The position numbers and the translations under genes were made by a program. A DNA stretch of 64,000 nucleotides. Origin: Dicaeum eximium (lineage: Eukaryota > Chordata > Aves > Passeriformes > Dicaeidae). The stretch's first letter is position 1. Every line of letters starts with the position of its first letter. The DNA is taken from NCBI GenBank assembly GCA_013396995.1, contig VWZP01005794.1, positions 48,284 to 112,283 of the forward strand. Direction: 5' to 3'. The notes below the pieces were generated by a model. That model was not told where the DNA came from and searched no databases. It worked only from the letters and a program-made list of their open reading frames with translations. Positions 49,901 to 64,000 of this stretch are shown piece after piece.

Positions 49901-52318
49901 TGCTATCCCTTTACAGATTAAAAGGTTATTTCTGCTTTTAACTTTTCAGGTGCTTTTTTTGGAGCATAGATTTGATTTCCCTGTTAAATTTTAGAGACTG
50001 AAATAATGTTTTTTTTCTTCCCCCCGAGAAACACTGGAACAGTATTTGCTTGCAGTTTCAATCCCCTCTTGCACTTTGAACTAAGGACTTGGTGAATCTC
50101 TTCTGAACAATTCTGGATGCATCCTAGATGTTGGATATGCTCGTGTTGTTTCATTTATCTTGTTCTCTGAAGTAATTTAATGTCTTCTTGTGAGTGTGTG
50201 CAGCCAGAAGTATGGCTCCTATTACTCTTAGCAACACTGGAGTTTCCTTATTCATTAATATGACTTTATGTACAAGGTGGTGATTTTTTTTTTTTGCATT
50301 GAATGCCTGAAATGGGAGCCCTTCTGGTCATCAGTCAGTCACTGTGTAATTTAAGTTTGTATCCTAATGCATATTCAGAAGTGCCAAATAAAGACATTTC
50401 ATGTTTCTTGACTTCCAACTGCCTGACTTGACAACCTCAATTATTTTATTTTCATTTACATTTTAGAACCTTCTTAGATTTAAAAATGGTTTTATTTTTA
50501 AGAAACTTTGCATAAATAGCACACTTATTAGCTACCATATGCCTCAGTCACTCATGCTTAAGAATGACATTTACCCAACCATTCTAGTTAGACCAGTCGT
50601 GAAGGTGGTTAGTAATTGGGGATGGTGGAAAGGACCTTCAGCAGTAGCTGTACACAGATACTTGAGTGACTTTGAGAGACAGTGTACCTGTATGACATAG
50701 TTTTGCTGTATTTCTTTTATCCTTATTTATTCCTACTGCAGTAGTGCACAGGTGCATATGGCGAAAGGTCCTGACTGCTGTTGTTTCTCACAATCTGTGT
50801 AACACTGTCAAAGAAAAAATCACTCACAGAGAAGTGTAGAGTCTTGTCTGAGGTCACAGAAGAAGTGTCTCCTCCATGAGCCACCACCAGCCGGACAGGC
50901 TGTGCAGCTCGGCTCCGGCACACGCCCGGTGAGCGCGCAGCAGCCAGAGCACCTGCAGTGGAGGCTGGAAGGGCTCCTCTGCTTCCCAGAGCCACACTAC
51001 ACTGCTGCCTCATGGCCAGGGGCAGCTGTGGGACTGCTGGAGTGACAGCCTGGAACAGACCTGCTCAACGAACAATAACGTCATGAAAAACTGCTCTTAG
51101 GTATAAAGTGCTTAGCACTGAAAAGGATCACTTGGATCAGTGAGATAATGCCGGCATATATCTCATTGGACTGATTTAAGTCCCAATTCTATTTACAGTT
51201 ATTTTTATTTTGTGTCCTTATTTTGTGTTTTGGAAAGCTTTCTAAGTCTTTGCAACTCCAAGGGTTTAAAGCAATCTAAATTTACTTTTTACTATATCAG
51301 TCACCACTCCACTTCCTCACCTAGCTCAATATTCTCAGGATGTTTAAGGTCTTTGTCTAGGAAGTAGAAGACCAATATTAAATTCTTACTCTGCATAGAT
51401 TTAACGCCTTAACTTAATTTGTCTTTTCCACATGACTGATCAAGATAAAATACTATTAGCTCTTCTCCCTATTCTTACAAGCATATCACTCTTAACTTGA
51501 GAAGTGTTTTCAGGAACTGAGAATTGTTCCACATAAAATATCTACGTTATCAAGTTGTTCCTAGATAATATTAATTTTAAAGCAATGTATACAGAGTAGA
51601 AAAAAATACTGAAGAGTGTTACCAGGCTGACAACATTGCCCTGTGCTATCTGATACATGGATAAGAAATGCTGTCATTCAGTGATCTTCTCCAAATATAA
51701 CTGGACTTTTTTCAGGGCAAGACAAAAATTACCTCCATGATTTATGTATCTGTTAAAGTTTGAATTCTGAAAAAAACTGTAAAGAGATCATTTCAAATGA
51801 AATGGCAAGCAATTTATAGTGGAAATTAATAATACAATAGAGTTTGTTGCTTTTTCCTCTCCAGTGTATCTCAGAATCCACAGAAAGACAGTATGCCATA
51901 TAGCCAATATTCTATTTGTGAAATTGCCCACTTAAATGAATTGAGTTACCTCTCATGGTTAAAGTTAGTGGCATGTTCTGGATCACACACTCAATGCTGC
52001 TTCAGCTTCCTCAGCTTCACAGAGCACCTTTTTATTAACTTCCTCAAGGCTTTTCTTACATCAGAATTCCTCTCCTGGACATCATGACTGATACCTCAGA
52101 ATCTTCCATCCCTGTTTATGTTTTCAAGCAGTTTTGCTGGTAATTTGACAGGCCTAATTCACACTCTTATTTCTCTTGGGCGGGATGCATCACTCTCAAG
52201 AAATCCTTGTTCCTCACATATTCAATGTAGTGTCTTGGGAAGTGTAGTCTTGTAATTCTGTCATGGGAACTTGCAGTGTTTCCAAAATCTTTTGGCTTAC
52301 CCTCTCTTCTTCTTGTAG

Positions 52319-52356
52319 AAATATCCTCTCCTATCTGAAATATCCTCTCCTATCTA
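52319..52356. repeat. Tandem duplication, 19-bp unit, two copies
   Basis: AAATATCCTCTCCTATCTG is followed directly by AAATATCCTCTCCTATCTA. Confidence 0.9.
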
Positions 52357-53984
52357 TAAATACTCCATGTGGGATGGTGTTTCTGTTGCATATCACATTG
52401 CATCTACCACCTGTAAAAGTGGGGATGGCACAGATATTGGCTTGAAGCGCTGCAGTGGAGCAGGTGTAGTGACCTCTTGTGCTTATGGTATGGGACACGG
52501 TCTAGGAACAAGACAACACTGTGGGGTATAGAGAACTTCACTGATTCATGGAATTTCATGCTAAAAGTGCTATTGTGAGTATCTGAACTTGATTCCTGAA
52601 TGTTGCTGGTGAGAAACCAATACTCCTCACCCCGCGCTCCTCTCAACTGCCTATTGTTGCTCATGGAAAACCGAAATGAAGAAGTCTACAGTTGTGGCTG
52701 ACAGAACAAAATAAGATATTTTCCAGAACTGGTTACCACTGATTGCTGTCCATTGGTCAGCAAAAATTCCTACCAATTTCATCCAAGAATCCCTGCCTCA
52801 AATCATCAACTTCTTGAAAGAAAATGCAGTTACTGTTTTACAGACAGAAAAGGAATACAAGTAGAGATGAAACAAAAGAAATGAAGATAATAGCAATGAA
52901 GGAGTCGTGCAGAGAAGACAATACTGTTATGAGCAGAATAGTCAGATGAATTTCCAAGCTCCATGTGGCCTGTGCTGATCAGGCAGGTTTAATAACAGAA
53001 CAGTCATCACTTTTTCATCACCTGTTCTACATCCTCCTCTCCATGCATAAACTACTATACAGGCAGTACAACAAGTACAGCTGTGTTCCACTTATCTTTT
53101 TTATATGTTACACACATTAAATAGTGCCAGAGGACAGCTCATGAATGTAACATTTTCTACTGCTTTTAGCTTGTCCTTGTACTGCAGCATAAGAGGAGTT
53201 TTACAGTACACTTGGAAGGTTAACAAACCTGATCTTTAACAAACCCTGAGGGTACTCCCAAATTCAGCCCCCCATCACAAAAGAAAGCCTTCTCACTTTT
53301 ACCATCAAACCACAATTGAACATCCCTGCAGATCTTGACTGCAGTAAGATTTCACAGGGACAGAAGCAATTTCTCAGGTAAATGGTCTCAAATCACACAA
53401 ACCATTGGAAGTTGCAGCCAGCATTTGGCTCCCACCTAGAAACCTATTGTATTTTCATTATGGTATAGAAGAGATTCAGGTGCTTCCTTTCATTCTATTT
53501 GAAAATTTGAATTTAGGGCACAGGGCCCTTGCTATAAAATCTGAAATGTGCCTATTTGCTTGTGACAGGCTGTGCTTGTGTAAGAGTTTCTTGCAGTGGG
53601 GAAGCAGTAAAGCAGGGTACTGGGACTGCATGAAACGTGGCCAGGTATTTATCAGCCTTTTCATTCCCAGCTGCCATTTCAATGCAATGATTTATAGTCC
53701 TACCTTCTCTCCTGTGCCTCTCCTATTTTATCTTGCTGCTTTGGCTGGTGATCTTGGAGAGGGACAGATGCTGAACTTCTCCTCCTAATGGGCTGTTTGG
53801 TCAGACCAGGAGGTCTCAGTTGAAGGCAATATTTTCAGCTTGGTGGCCAAGACACTGAACAATGAATTTTCTGCTGAACCTGAAGTCTCAAGGGTGCCAT
53901 ACTTTGGACCCAGTGTAAGGCTTTCTGAGGCCAGTGGACAGTCTTCCACTGATCAGGATGACCTTTGGATTTGGCCCGGACCCA

Positions 53985-54085
53985 TCAACCTGATGTATCT
54001 GAAGACGTCCCTTCTTATTGCAGGGGGCTGGCATAGAGGATCTTTCAAGGTCCCTTCCAACCCAAACTGTTCTGTGATTCTATTA
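53985..54085 (+). mobile_element. CR1 LINE 3' end, about 100 bp
   Basis: Seen: GCATAGAGGATCTTTCAAGG, TCCCTTCCAACCCAAACTGT and the terminal TTCTGTGATTCTATTA match the CR1 3' tail. Severely 5'-truncated; the left edge is uncertain. The sequence upstream (53800-53980) is not recognisably CR1. Confidence 0.88.
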
Positions 54086-57000
54086 TGTAGCTATGTTTTC
54101 ATAAGGAAATAATTAGAAGTTAAGTATTCACAATTAAAAGAAAATCTAATAGGCCAAATTATTCTCTGGGGTAATTTTGTTGTTTTTCATTGAGTTATAT
54201 CAATAAATGATTTGACCCAATATTTTGCTAATAGGAGGGCTTATGAAATGCTAATTATGTTGGTCAATTTAGGGAAAGCCAAACAGACTTCAGCTTTGTT
54301 TGTATGGTTAAGCAATGTAATTATGAATGCTGGAATTGACAGCTAGGCTTAATGTGGAATACTGAGCTCTGACTAAAACTATATAAGTGAAACACTTTGT
54401 TGGGAGTACATACTGTACGGAAACTGGAACATGTTTTTGGACAGCATCCCTAGCTTTGCAAATCAGATGCTAAGATTCAGCAAAGATGAGTCTTGAAGGT
54501 ATGGAATGCTTTAGCAGAATAAAATCATAATATGGGCATTAGTCATGGGTTGCATTGCCCTGTGAATGAAAGTTCAGCTGGAATTATTTAAAATTGTTGA
54601 TTTGTTAGTATATGAATGATTCTAATCTGAATAAAATTGCCCATGTTAAAGAGGGAGCTGTAACTGTGATTGATTTGGCTTTGTATTGCCCAGTTTGGTC
54701 AATGCCAAATCCTGACACCAAATCCTAATATATACCTATAGAAGACGAGATCCCACACAGAAATAGCATTTAACAGCTTACATAAGCAGATCACATTATC
54801 TGTGTTTCTATCCCTTCTAAAGCTCTTTTGTCAAGAGACAGTGGAGAGCATGGCATATAATGCAGTATATATAATAACATTACATGGTTACTTAGCAAAA
54901 TATTTAAAAATAAATCACTATATGCATTTCAAAGGAATTCTCTCAATAGGGCAAAGCATAATTTTCAAACTGTCAGTGCTTGATTGCAGGTTAACATTGA
55001 AATGTTTTTGAAATTACTAGAAATACCAAGAAGGCAATGATAGCTAGCTACATGAAGATCTAGGTAGGAAATCTGAAGTGCAATGCCAAAAGTGAAGATG
55101 TTTACTCTCTTTTGGTTCTTCTGTACTTACAAAAATGGGAAGAAGAGCATTTCACAGAAGCAGAGGTGCTGCACTAGATTTTGCCAGCCAACTTAAGAAT
55201 TGTGGTTTATGCTGATGTGTGGCTCTGCTGTAAAAATACCTACAACACTCACCAGAATTGCTAGTGAAGATGAATTGTGTGACTGCTCTTCTGGCTAATA
55301 TCCATTAAACAGAGTAACTACATTTCTCCTTACAGATTCTGATATACCCCTCATAGGTAAGCAATTATATTCACCCACCAAGCCTCCTACTCACTCATAA
55401 CACACCTTTAGCTCACTGTCAAAAATATCTCTGGAGTTCAAGGGATTTATTTTTGCTCAGAAGGTATTAAGAAACAACTGGGATTCCTTTGTTTTTACTA
55501 CACAATTTTTGTTAGAAACCAGTGTGGAGGAGAAAGATTAAAATACTAACCTTTGTCTCTTTTGTGAACAAGTTAAAGTTTCAGAGCATCTTTCTCCATT
55601 GCATTATTACAATAATAATAGCAACAATAGTAATAGTTAATTTTGAATTGTTTCATTTGAACCGTCACTGACAAGGCAGTGTAATCCATGACTAACAGCC
55701 ACATTACAATTATTGTAGTATTATTGTTAGTATTATTATTGTTCCTATTGAGAGTTTTTCAAGGACTGTATTATCATACTGGAAAAAGGTTGGTGTTGGT
55801 TTTTTTTTAACAGATGAAGGCAGTCATACATATATATATTATATAGACAGAAGAGTAGCAACAAGAAACAGGCTTTTATAGTCCTATGAAGTTTTTGGCC
55901 ATGAGTCCTTCCTTAAGACTGGTGACACAGTTAAGGAATTAATAGTATCTCTGTCCCATTTCTGGTCCCCCTGGAATGAGTCCTCCAGGTGTCAAGTCTG
56001 ATGCCTAGTCCTGTGTCTGGATGTAAGCTCAGCCTTTAACCTACATTGTGACCAGAATCTAGGTGCCATTCCAGCTCTTACTGAAGTTATTCAGCTTTTA
56101 ATCAAGCTGCCTGTGTGAAGGCTGCAGCTTCTCCATTTTGCTGTTCTCCAGCTACTATGTAGGCAGCATTCATCCAGTGAGACAGATCACTAGAGGAAAG
56201 CATTATAAAGCCTCAGCCAATTTACATGTTTATCTGGTTGTCTATTGTCTTATGCTGCCCTGTGCAGATAAGTCACTGACTTCTTTTATTGAGGGATCAA
56301 GGCAAGTAATTTTAAGAAATTAATTATTTTTCGTGAACAGTTCCAAACATTTTATGGCATTTCTCAGTGATTTTGCTTTCTCCTCCTCTCTAAGTACCCT
56401 CACTGTTTCTTACCTTTGGGCCTGGGTTCCTTTGGAGCTAGTCCAGCCCTGCTCCTTCCTGACTCCTTCCTCCTCTCCAGACCTCTCCCACCTTCTGTGC
56501 AGTGCCTGTGCCTTCTGAGATCCAGCCTGGGAATCTCCACTTCCCATTTTTATTCCTGGCACAGCTGGGACTGAACTTAGTTCAGATAATGGTTGTCCAT
56601 TCAAAAGCTTGTATTTTGTACCAAATGATCCTGTTCCCAACCAATTGGCCCAAGAGTCCACTGAGAAGGTGATGGCCAAGCAATCTGCCTACTACACCCA
56701 TTTGATATCAAAAACTTTTGGGTGCTGCTTGGTATCAGTGGGACAATTAACTGAAGTGTTTATTGTTCTATGATAGTCCAACTGATCAAAGCTATAGTTT
56801 GGGCAAGAGTCAACATCCCCCTTGGACTACACTTGCATTTACCACCAATGAGTCTGCTATCACACCAGAGATTTGACTGTTTGGTTGGGAAAATGCAGTA
56901 TTATTTCATTATTGCAACCATCTATTTCAAAGAAAAGTGATAACTCAATGTTGTACTTTTGAAAGAGTCCATTTTCAATTTTTTGGAATCATAAACACAT

Positions 57001-60000
57001 CCATTTTACAATTTTACTATAGAATGCAGTCCCTTTACTCCATTCCAGGAAGGATTGGTGCTATTTTTTTGTAGGTTGTTTTAGGCTGTTTCTTAAAGTC
57101 AGCAAGAAACTGGTGCAAGAGGCATCTTTCAGTTGCCACTTAAGTCACAAGCTAAGGTACAGGAGGACAAGCTTCAACTGATCTAGATGTTATAAGGCAA
57201 TTTCCCAGCAAACTGGCACTGCAATGCAGTGCTTAAAATCCCTTTCAGCAACAATATGAAAGTCTCAGGGGTGCCATTGCATTGCAAAAATGCTGGTAGA
57301 AGGATAAAGTTCCTCAGTGTTTTTTTCTCTCTTTGTTCCTTGTGGCTCCTGGTAGCACGTGGAAATTAATAGGCTGGAATTGAGAGTATTGCTCCTTATT
57401 CTGTTGATACAGAGAGATGTGTCCTTTCCTTCCCAAATCTCTTTGAAGAAATAAGAAAGGCAGAAAAAACCCACACTTTAGTGGGCTGGCTAGATTCAAA
57501 TACCAGCCACTGTTGGCCTTTCATTGGTGTTCAGCAGCCTTTGCAAGATTGTTTCGGGAGCCCCTCCAACACACAAATTTGCAATCTGCTGATACATATG
57601 CCGTGGAGTTGAAAGTGTTTTTCGTTTATCAAGAACCTTTCAGAGCATCCTTATGCTTCCTGCACTGATTCAGGCTTTTGTCAGAGTTACCCCTTACATT
57701 TCATCAGTCTTCAGCAGCCAAGATGAGGCATTGCTACTGCTAGATACCAAATTCATTCTACAGATGAGCTTGCTGCATGGAGATGTGAAATATTTTACTA
57801 CTTTCATAATTACAGTGTCAAAAAATTACTGTAAAAAACCTTGTCATTATATCTAACCCAGACTGAAATGTACAGACAAGGTTATGCTACTACTCATCTA
57901 GTTGCACTTCAGTGTTACTAAAACGTTGTCTTAAATGAAGCCTTTCCAAACCACACCAGGGGCATGGCCTCCTTAGGGTCCAGAAGACAAAAACCCTATG
58001 GTGGTTATTAAACTCCCAGCTGCTTTAAGAGCTAAAAGTTGGTCTCTTTTTTTTTTTCTGTGACAAGAAAAATAAGATGGTGTGAAGAAGTTTATATTTG
58101 AAAATCTTCTTCCTCATCTTCAGTTCTCTTTCATTGCAAATGGAGACCATCTTTGTATTTTTTTACAGAGTGTGTTAGAACTATGGTGGTTTTGTGGTGT
58201 AGACCATGCCCATTGCAGGCAGAAATCTTCACAAGAAAAGGCTGCACTTTCTCCCTTTCTCTTATTTTTCTTAGAAGACTTGCATTCATTTGCTTTCCTG
58301 AATAAATGGTCCCAATATGACTTAGCAGTTTTACTGTATCAGTACTATGTAATTAAAGTTTTCCATTGAATGTTTTACATATGAATAAAACAATACTAAC
58401 AAAGCCTTACAAAGTATTATCAAATATATTAATATTGAACCCTAAACTAAAAAGACATTTTAAAGTTTTGTTCCAGACCTGAGAGGTGCTGAGACAACAA
58501 ATACAAGTTTATGGCTACAAGGATGAGCATCTGCCCTGATGCAAATGGATCTTTCACAATGAAAGAAAATAGTTGCCAAAAATATATTGAACATTTGTGA
58601 AATTCAAATAAGCGAGGAAAGCCTAAGCTTGTAAATTCTTATATTCTCTAAGTATCTCATCTACAGAAAAGATTGTATATGAAAAGACTAATTCTATTAA
58701 TGGAAAGGCAAGGTTGCAATGACCTGACATTGTAAAAATACATTGTACTTGCTTTATTATTATTAATTTTTAGATTGTTATGGAAGTATCCTCTGCAGTA
58801 AATTTGCCGTAAAGAAACATTTTCAGACAAAAAAATGGTGGCTGTCCAGCATCCTCATCTGCAGCAGTGTTGCAAGCTCATGGGATCTCAGCTGCGAGCA
58901 ATAAAAATGTGCCTTAAAGTTTCCAAGATGCTTACTAGCTCTTTTTCCAAGCTTTTCATCAATAAATCAATTGAAGTGTAAGATGGTTACTTGAGCAAAT
59001 GAGAAGGTAATGACTCAGTTTCACTGTATTCCTAAGAAAATGATTTTTTTCCCCAATAATTAGCAGTTTATAGCCAATATGTTTCTCACAGCAGCATACT
59101 ATTTCTCTCCAGTTTGGATAACTTTTGCTACCTGATACTTCTTTAGCCCTTGGTGGATACATATGCATATACAGACATAGTGCTCTGTAAACAGAATTGG
59201 AAAATATCTTCTTCCTTCCCTATTAGCAGTGAAGGCCCCTTTCAGGCCTTTTGTTACTGCAAGTTATCAAATGGAGAGAAAACTTCAGCTCACAAAGGCA
59301 AACCTCCCTGTTCCCTATTTATACTTGTGCTTTCTGACACACATTACCAAAAACACCCAGAAAGACCCTTTGATTTGTAGTTACACTTCTGCTTGAGACA
59401 AAGTCCAACATAATGCCCAAATTTCTCTAGTTTGAAAACAAGGCCCCAGACAGCCATGTAAAAAAATGAGCTTAAAACTATCAGCAATCTTTACATTATA
59501 TCTGATGGTGGTAAAACCCTGTTTAAGGATGAGGTGCTTCACATTCTCTTTTATCTCCTGTATTTTCAACTTCAAAATTTCTCATGCTTTGTGTTTCAAA
59601 GAATAAGCAATTAAGTAATGTATTAGCTTAAAGTAACACAAAAACATCAAATTGGTGCATGTTTTAGTGTTCAGTTCTAAGATGCATTGATTGTATTTGA
59701 GTTACTATGTATTCTTTGTCTTCAAAGAAAACTTTAAATAAATAACCCTCTAAATTTACATCCATATTTTCCTGAATCAGCAGGGGGTTTAGTATCAAGC
59801 AAAGACTATACACAGGACTGAATGCTCTCTTTGATTCATAGGTTTGTTCAAAAGCTTTGATATAACAACTCTGTGGAGGCGTCCACTGAAATCTTGGCAG
59901 GTTGAAGGAATAAGGAAGTTCAGGATGAAGAACTGGCCATGCACATGTCTATGAAAGATCATGCTTTATAATCTTGTTGAATTTTCTTAGTTTTTGACCC

Positions 60001-62168
60001 AAATGTTAAAGTCAAGGTAAAACTGGCTGTATTCTCTGTTACACAGGGGGAACTGTTTGCTACTCAGATAATATAAATTAGCACACTCACTTTAAGGCAT
60101 CTTCACCAATGAAGTACTGACAGACTTCAGGGAAACATCTGTGAAAGACGTGCACACTCCCATCCCCAGCACTGCAGTGCCTCTTTTTTCATCCTGTCTC
60201 CCAAAAGTAGAGTCTCTAGTCCTGAGAAGCCCATAGAAACTTTATATATATACCTGGGGTGAGAGAATAGCATTCCAGAATTGGATGCTAAGTAGCATGG
60301 TAAACAAACAGCTCTTCAAGTACTTCAGTGTGAAGCCATGTAGAACTAGCCAAAGGGGATGCTCAGTGTCCTAAATAGACGTGACCTACATTTTAGACCT
60401 TTGCAAGATTTAGATACATATGGCAGGGACCTCCCTTTGCTCTGGATTTGAAAATATTAACTTCTCATATGGTACGATTACACCTTTATTCTCTTTATTT
60501 TATTCTGAAGTCTTATTTTGAAGCCAAACAATCATCCTGCTGTGTTATTTGGTCCTGTTCTGAATACTGAAGCATTCACAAAAAGCATCATCTAGTCTTT
60601 ATTTTCCTCTCATGCCTGAAATTGGTGATTGGTCTCAGCTACTTCCTGTGCTGAGGGTCAGCAGGAGTTGGGAAGCCCCACAAAATAAATCCAGTTTAAG
60701 TAAACTAATGCAGTTAATGCAATCCTATAAAAATAAATCAAATTTATCATTTAAAACAATAAATAATGATATAAACAATAATTTAGTGGAGAATTACTTT
60801 TTGTTAACATTGCTCCTCGTGCTCCTTGTGCTCATGTCTCCAGCAGAAAGAGGTAGGGGCAGCTGTAAAAGAAAAGGCTCCACAGGTGGGAGACATTCCT
60901 GCCAGTACACGGGGAGCAGGAAAAGCTGTTATTGTCCTGCACCCCCTTTCTGAGGGAGGCTGCAGAAAAGGCAGGGTTGGCTGTGGTTTGGAATTGCAGC
61001 TGCCTGGGGCTGGGTTTTCTCACTCCTTTGCACAGAAGCAGTCTGAGGAGAGTGTGAAATGCTGCCTTTGAGACCAGAGGAGGGATGAGATGCTGCAACC
61101 CAGGGGCAGCCAGGTGCTAAATGAGCCTCTGACCTCCTCTCCACCACCCTTTAGGCTATCAGCCCCACTTTCTCTACACGTAGGTGCATTTTCTGCTGTG
61201 ATTTGACCTAAAATCTGGTATTTCAGCCCAGCAGAGAGGTCATGCCCTACCTGGAGGGTGTGGTTTAGGTGGTTGCTGCCACCTGACAGAGGGATCACAC
61301 CTACCCTGTTCTCAAGTCCATGTGTCTCTGCACTCGATGCACAAGTGTGGGACAGGCTGTGCTCACCTCACTTCTGGATTGCCCTCCAGTTTCAAAGCTG
61401 TAGTTTCTGTATTTCTGAGCTCGCCCTGGGCTTCCTTCCCTACTGCTGGTAGACATGGGTCTGATGGGTCTGTGGGCAGCACAGTTGGTTAATGCTGCTT
61501 TTATGATCTTCTCCCCTTTGGGGTAGAACATTGCTAATAGGCACCAAATCCTTTGATATGTGTGTTTGATTTTTGTCACTTTGAGGCAAAATTCTGAGAA
61601 AGCTGAATTGTCAGTTTATCCTTTAATCCTGGTAGCTCAGGTAAGCTGATGCCTTTTCTCGGTGAACCAACAGAACAAAGCAGTGGGGAAATACACATTA
61701 ATCAACAATGTAGACCACCCCAGATAGGTTAAAGTAGTGTTGAATTCTCCAACATCATACAAACTGAGCTGGTATCTACAGCATTTATTAGATCACTGCA
61801 ATTCAGAGTTGAGTGCTGACAGGGAAGTCAAACTAACATCCAATTTCCAAAGGGTATGGAAAAGAGTTTTTTTACTGATTTCCGAATAGGAATTAACTTT
61901 TTGATTTTACTTGATTTGATTTCATTTTGCTAAAGTAAAAGAACCCTACTTCTACTGTAAATCAAACCAAAGAGCTTGGCTGGGATTTAAATGCCTACGT
62001 ATCTAACATGAGTGTTTTTGGCTGTGTCTACACTGCTGTGTGCTGCTCTTAAGAGTAGAACAAGGCTATCATTGTTGCACATCCAGAGTTCTTGCCTGGA
62101 GGAGCCTGGAACCTTCTCTGGTGCAGTATTTTGGGAGGAATGAACATAAATGCACATTTATTGTAAGA

Positions 62169-62210
62169 TATTATAGATATAAATATATATATTATATATA
62201 ATATAATAAC
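62169..62210. repeat. AT-rich microsatellite
   Basis: Imperfect TATA/ATAA repeats over about 40 bp followed by ACACCCC. Confidence 0.85.
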
Positions 62211-62977
62211 ACACCCCACCCCCTACCCCTCAGGGTGCCCTTACCTCAAGAGTGACTGGTTCCCAATCTTCAGGGGTTGTATTTGCCTTTGGAGTTGTGT
62301 GGTTGAGAAGACAACTCAGTCTACTTTCTTGCATGAGTTTTTGAGTTTTTCTGTACATTCTTAAAAGGTGTTCAACTAATACTTAAGCATCATCCAGACC
62401 TCATGCATCATCCTCCTCCTGCCAGCACTGTGAGCTGGGGGGAATGCTATCCCAGCAAAATCAAGGCAGAGGAGACTGAGGTGGGCTTCAGATTTGCTAA
62501 GATACTGATGACAATTCAGTACTGGTGCACCCTGAGTTTAGCACTGCACAGCATTTGGAGCATTTTGAGGTGCTCTCAGTAAATGGCACTACAGATTTAC
62601 AAGGCAGTTCTGTCCTTTGGGTAACTGTCTACAAAGGATATATATAAAGAGCTAAATCTTCTGAGAACTGTAGGCAGGAAACAGATGTACAAATCCCAGA
62701 AAGTTTTAAAATTTAAAGAGTTTCTGTTGGTAAGGCTCCACCTGTTCCTGTAGGGAAGTGGCCCTATTTACAGGGAGAATTAATTCTCTGGAACCTCTGA
62801 AACCCTGGAACATCTTGCCACTACCAAGTGGAATTTCTCTGGGCATTTCTTGAAATTTGCAGTTTTTGAAAGAAAATATTTCCTAATGCAGCTCTGGGGT
62901 TCATGGATTAGTGCTTCAATCCCCAAATTAAAATAAGTTCCTTCACACTGTTTTCTCAAAAGTTCTTGGATTCCAGA

Positions 62978-63045
62978 AAAAAACAAAACAAAACAAAAAA
63001 ACAAACCCCCTCAAAAAAAAAAAAAAAAACACAAAAAAACCCCAC
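62978..63045. repeat. A/C-rich low-complexity tract
   Basis: Runs of A broken by C (AAAACAAAAC units) and a 17-base A run. Confidence 0.85.
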
Positions 63046-64000
63046 AAACTAAAAAATAATAAAATCTAGCCATTTCCATAATCTTCAAGTGTTTGCTTGT
63101 AATATGCTAGTTTATGTGGTACCTACCGTTAGATGTCTCAAATTTCTTTGGACATGGTTTAGGGAGCCTAACTGCTGGATATTGGATGTTGATTTGGACT
63201 GTCTGGACCATGACTTGGAGTAGAAGTACTGCATTGCTTAACACTGTGGAATAAAGCCAAAGTGTGAATTCCTTGAATGATGTACAAATGAAGGCAGCTT
63301 ATTTCCCAGCTGTCTGTGTGATGTAAGGCCTTGCCATGTCCATGGGTCAGCTCTGTGGGGCACACTCCTATGGGGTCAGCTCTGTGGGTCTGATGCCTTT
63401 CAGATGTCTCAGATTCTCTGTGAATGTACCATGTATGGAGTTTTATCGAATGGGTTTCTGTTTAAGAATTTCCAAACTGAAGTTAAATATCCTTCCGAAA
63501 ATATTCACCTTTATCCTTTATTTATTTATTTTTATTTTGTGGATTGTGTACAGGATTCAGCATAGCAATATATTGCATTTTCTACTCACTTGACTTCTGA
63601 TTTCCTATATTGTCATGCTGGTTATACTACACTGCTATGCTGATTTTCCCAAACAAGCTCAGATCTATCTTTAGTCTGTTCCCATATATGTCTTTCCAGT
63701 AAATAAATACCTACCTGGTGAATGAATGACTAGGGGATTCAATTATATTGTCTCTTTTTCCTGTATCTTGCATGTAAAGGGACTGTTAATAAACATTCTC
63801 AGTCTATGATGGCAAAGTTGAATAGATGAAAAAGTGAAAACCATAGTATGGTTGTTAACATGCTGCATGTGTCCCTATGTTGTTACATGCAACATTTCTA
63901 TGCTTAATTAAATTAAAAGCTTCTTGGAGCCATGGTCTTATTTTGGATTTATGTGCACACTGCAAGAACTTAAAACCTGTTTCCTTCTCTTTTTTTTTTT

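Larger units (their letters stand above)
42040..53984. other. AT-rich DNA, no gene confirmed
   Basis: Contains a (CAA)n microsatellite at 44394-44414, a poly(A) run with one N at 46908, a 19-bp tandem duplication at 52319-52356, and a small CpG cluster at about 50890-50945. Frames of 82-127 codons (47468-47716, 48842-49165, 53405-53788) have no splice sites or family resemblance and are judged chance. Confidence 0.55.
54086..64000. other. AT-rich DNA, no gene confirmed
   Basis: Contains AT microsatellite sequence at 62169-62210, an A/C-rich tract at about 62978-63045 and a poly(T) end of window. A GC-richer patch at 60.8-61.5 kb yields overlapping frames up to 113 codons without splice sites or recognisable domains. 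Confidence 0.6.

Noticed and set aside
53405..53788. 127-codon plus-strand frame
   Set aside because: No splice sites, no recognisable domain, and its composition matches local chance; next to an unrelated CR1 tail.
1..64000. CRISPR arrays, bacterial operons, tRNA or rRNA genes
   Set aside because: No regularly spaced direct repeats, no compact gene arrays and no tRNA or rRNA signature seen; the content is vertebrate.

Overview
The window is vertebrate nuclear DNA, almost certainly from a bird. Four CR1 LINE fragments are present, two of them with the family's ATTCTRTGA-type 3' ends. Three copies of a common avian endogenous-retrovirus LTR are also present, on a sparse AT-rich background with very few other repeats. 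There are no bacterial-type genes: nearly all open frames of 60-160 codons are chance frames in introns or intergenic DNA.

The centre is a CpG island at about 26.75-28.35 kb, interrupted by a 751-base run of N (27186-27936). It looks like a bidirectional promoter. To the left, on the minus strand, I can build a gene of at least six coding exons: ATG at 27149, then 25293-25348, 13004-13034, 12597-12638, 11894-12088 and 419-486. It leaves the window on the left. The exons have good splice sites, mutually compatible phases and a continuous 138-codon frame (414 bp). I do not recognise the protein. On the right side of the island a strong plus-strand donor (CAG|GTGAGT at 28210/28211) suggests a divergent transcript whose other exons I cannot identify.

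Layout: 0.5-11.9 kb is a very large intron (or several introns) of the minus-strand gene. It holds a near-identical 1.64-kb direct duplication bounded by single Ns, which I read as an assembly artefact, one CR1 and a partial LTR. 11.9-13.0 kb is an exon cluster. 13.0-25.3 kb is an intron with two CR1 copies in opposite orientation, a short third CR1, and two LTRs in opposite orientation. 25.3-27.2 kb is intron 1. 28.35-64 kb is AT-rich, gene-poor DNA with one CR1 3' end near 54 kb, a few microsatellites, and exon-like pieces that I could not join into a gene.

I found no unambiguous new biological system. The points most worth checking are the unrecognised minus-strand gene, the false duplication, the sense-oriented LTR whose promoter and poly(A) motifs are both lost, and the inverted CR1 and LTR pairs inside one intron.
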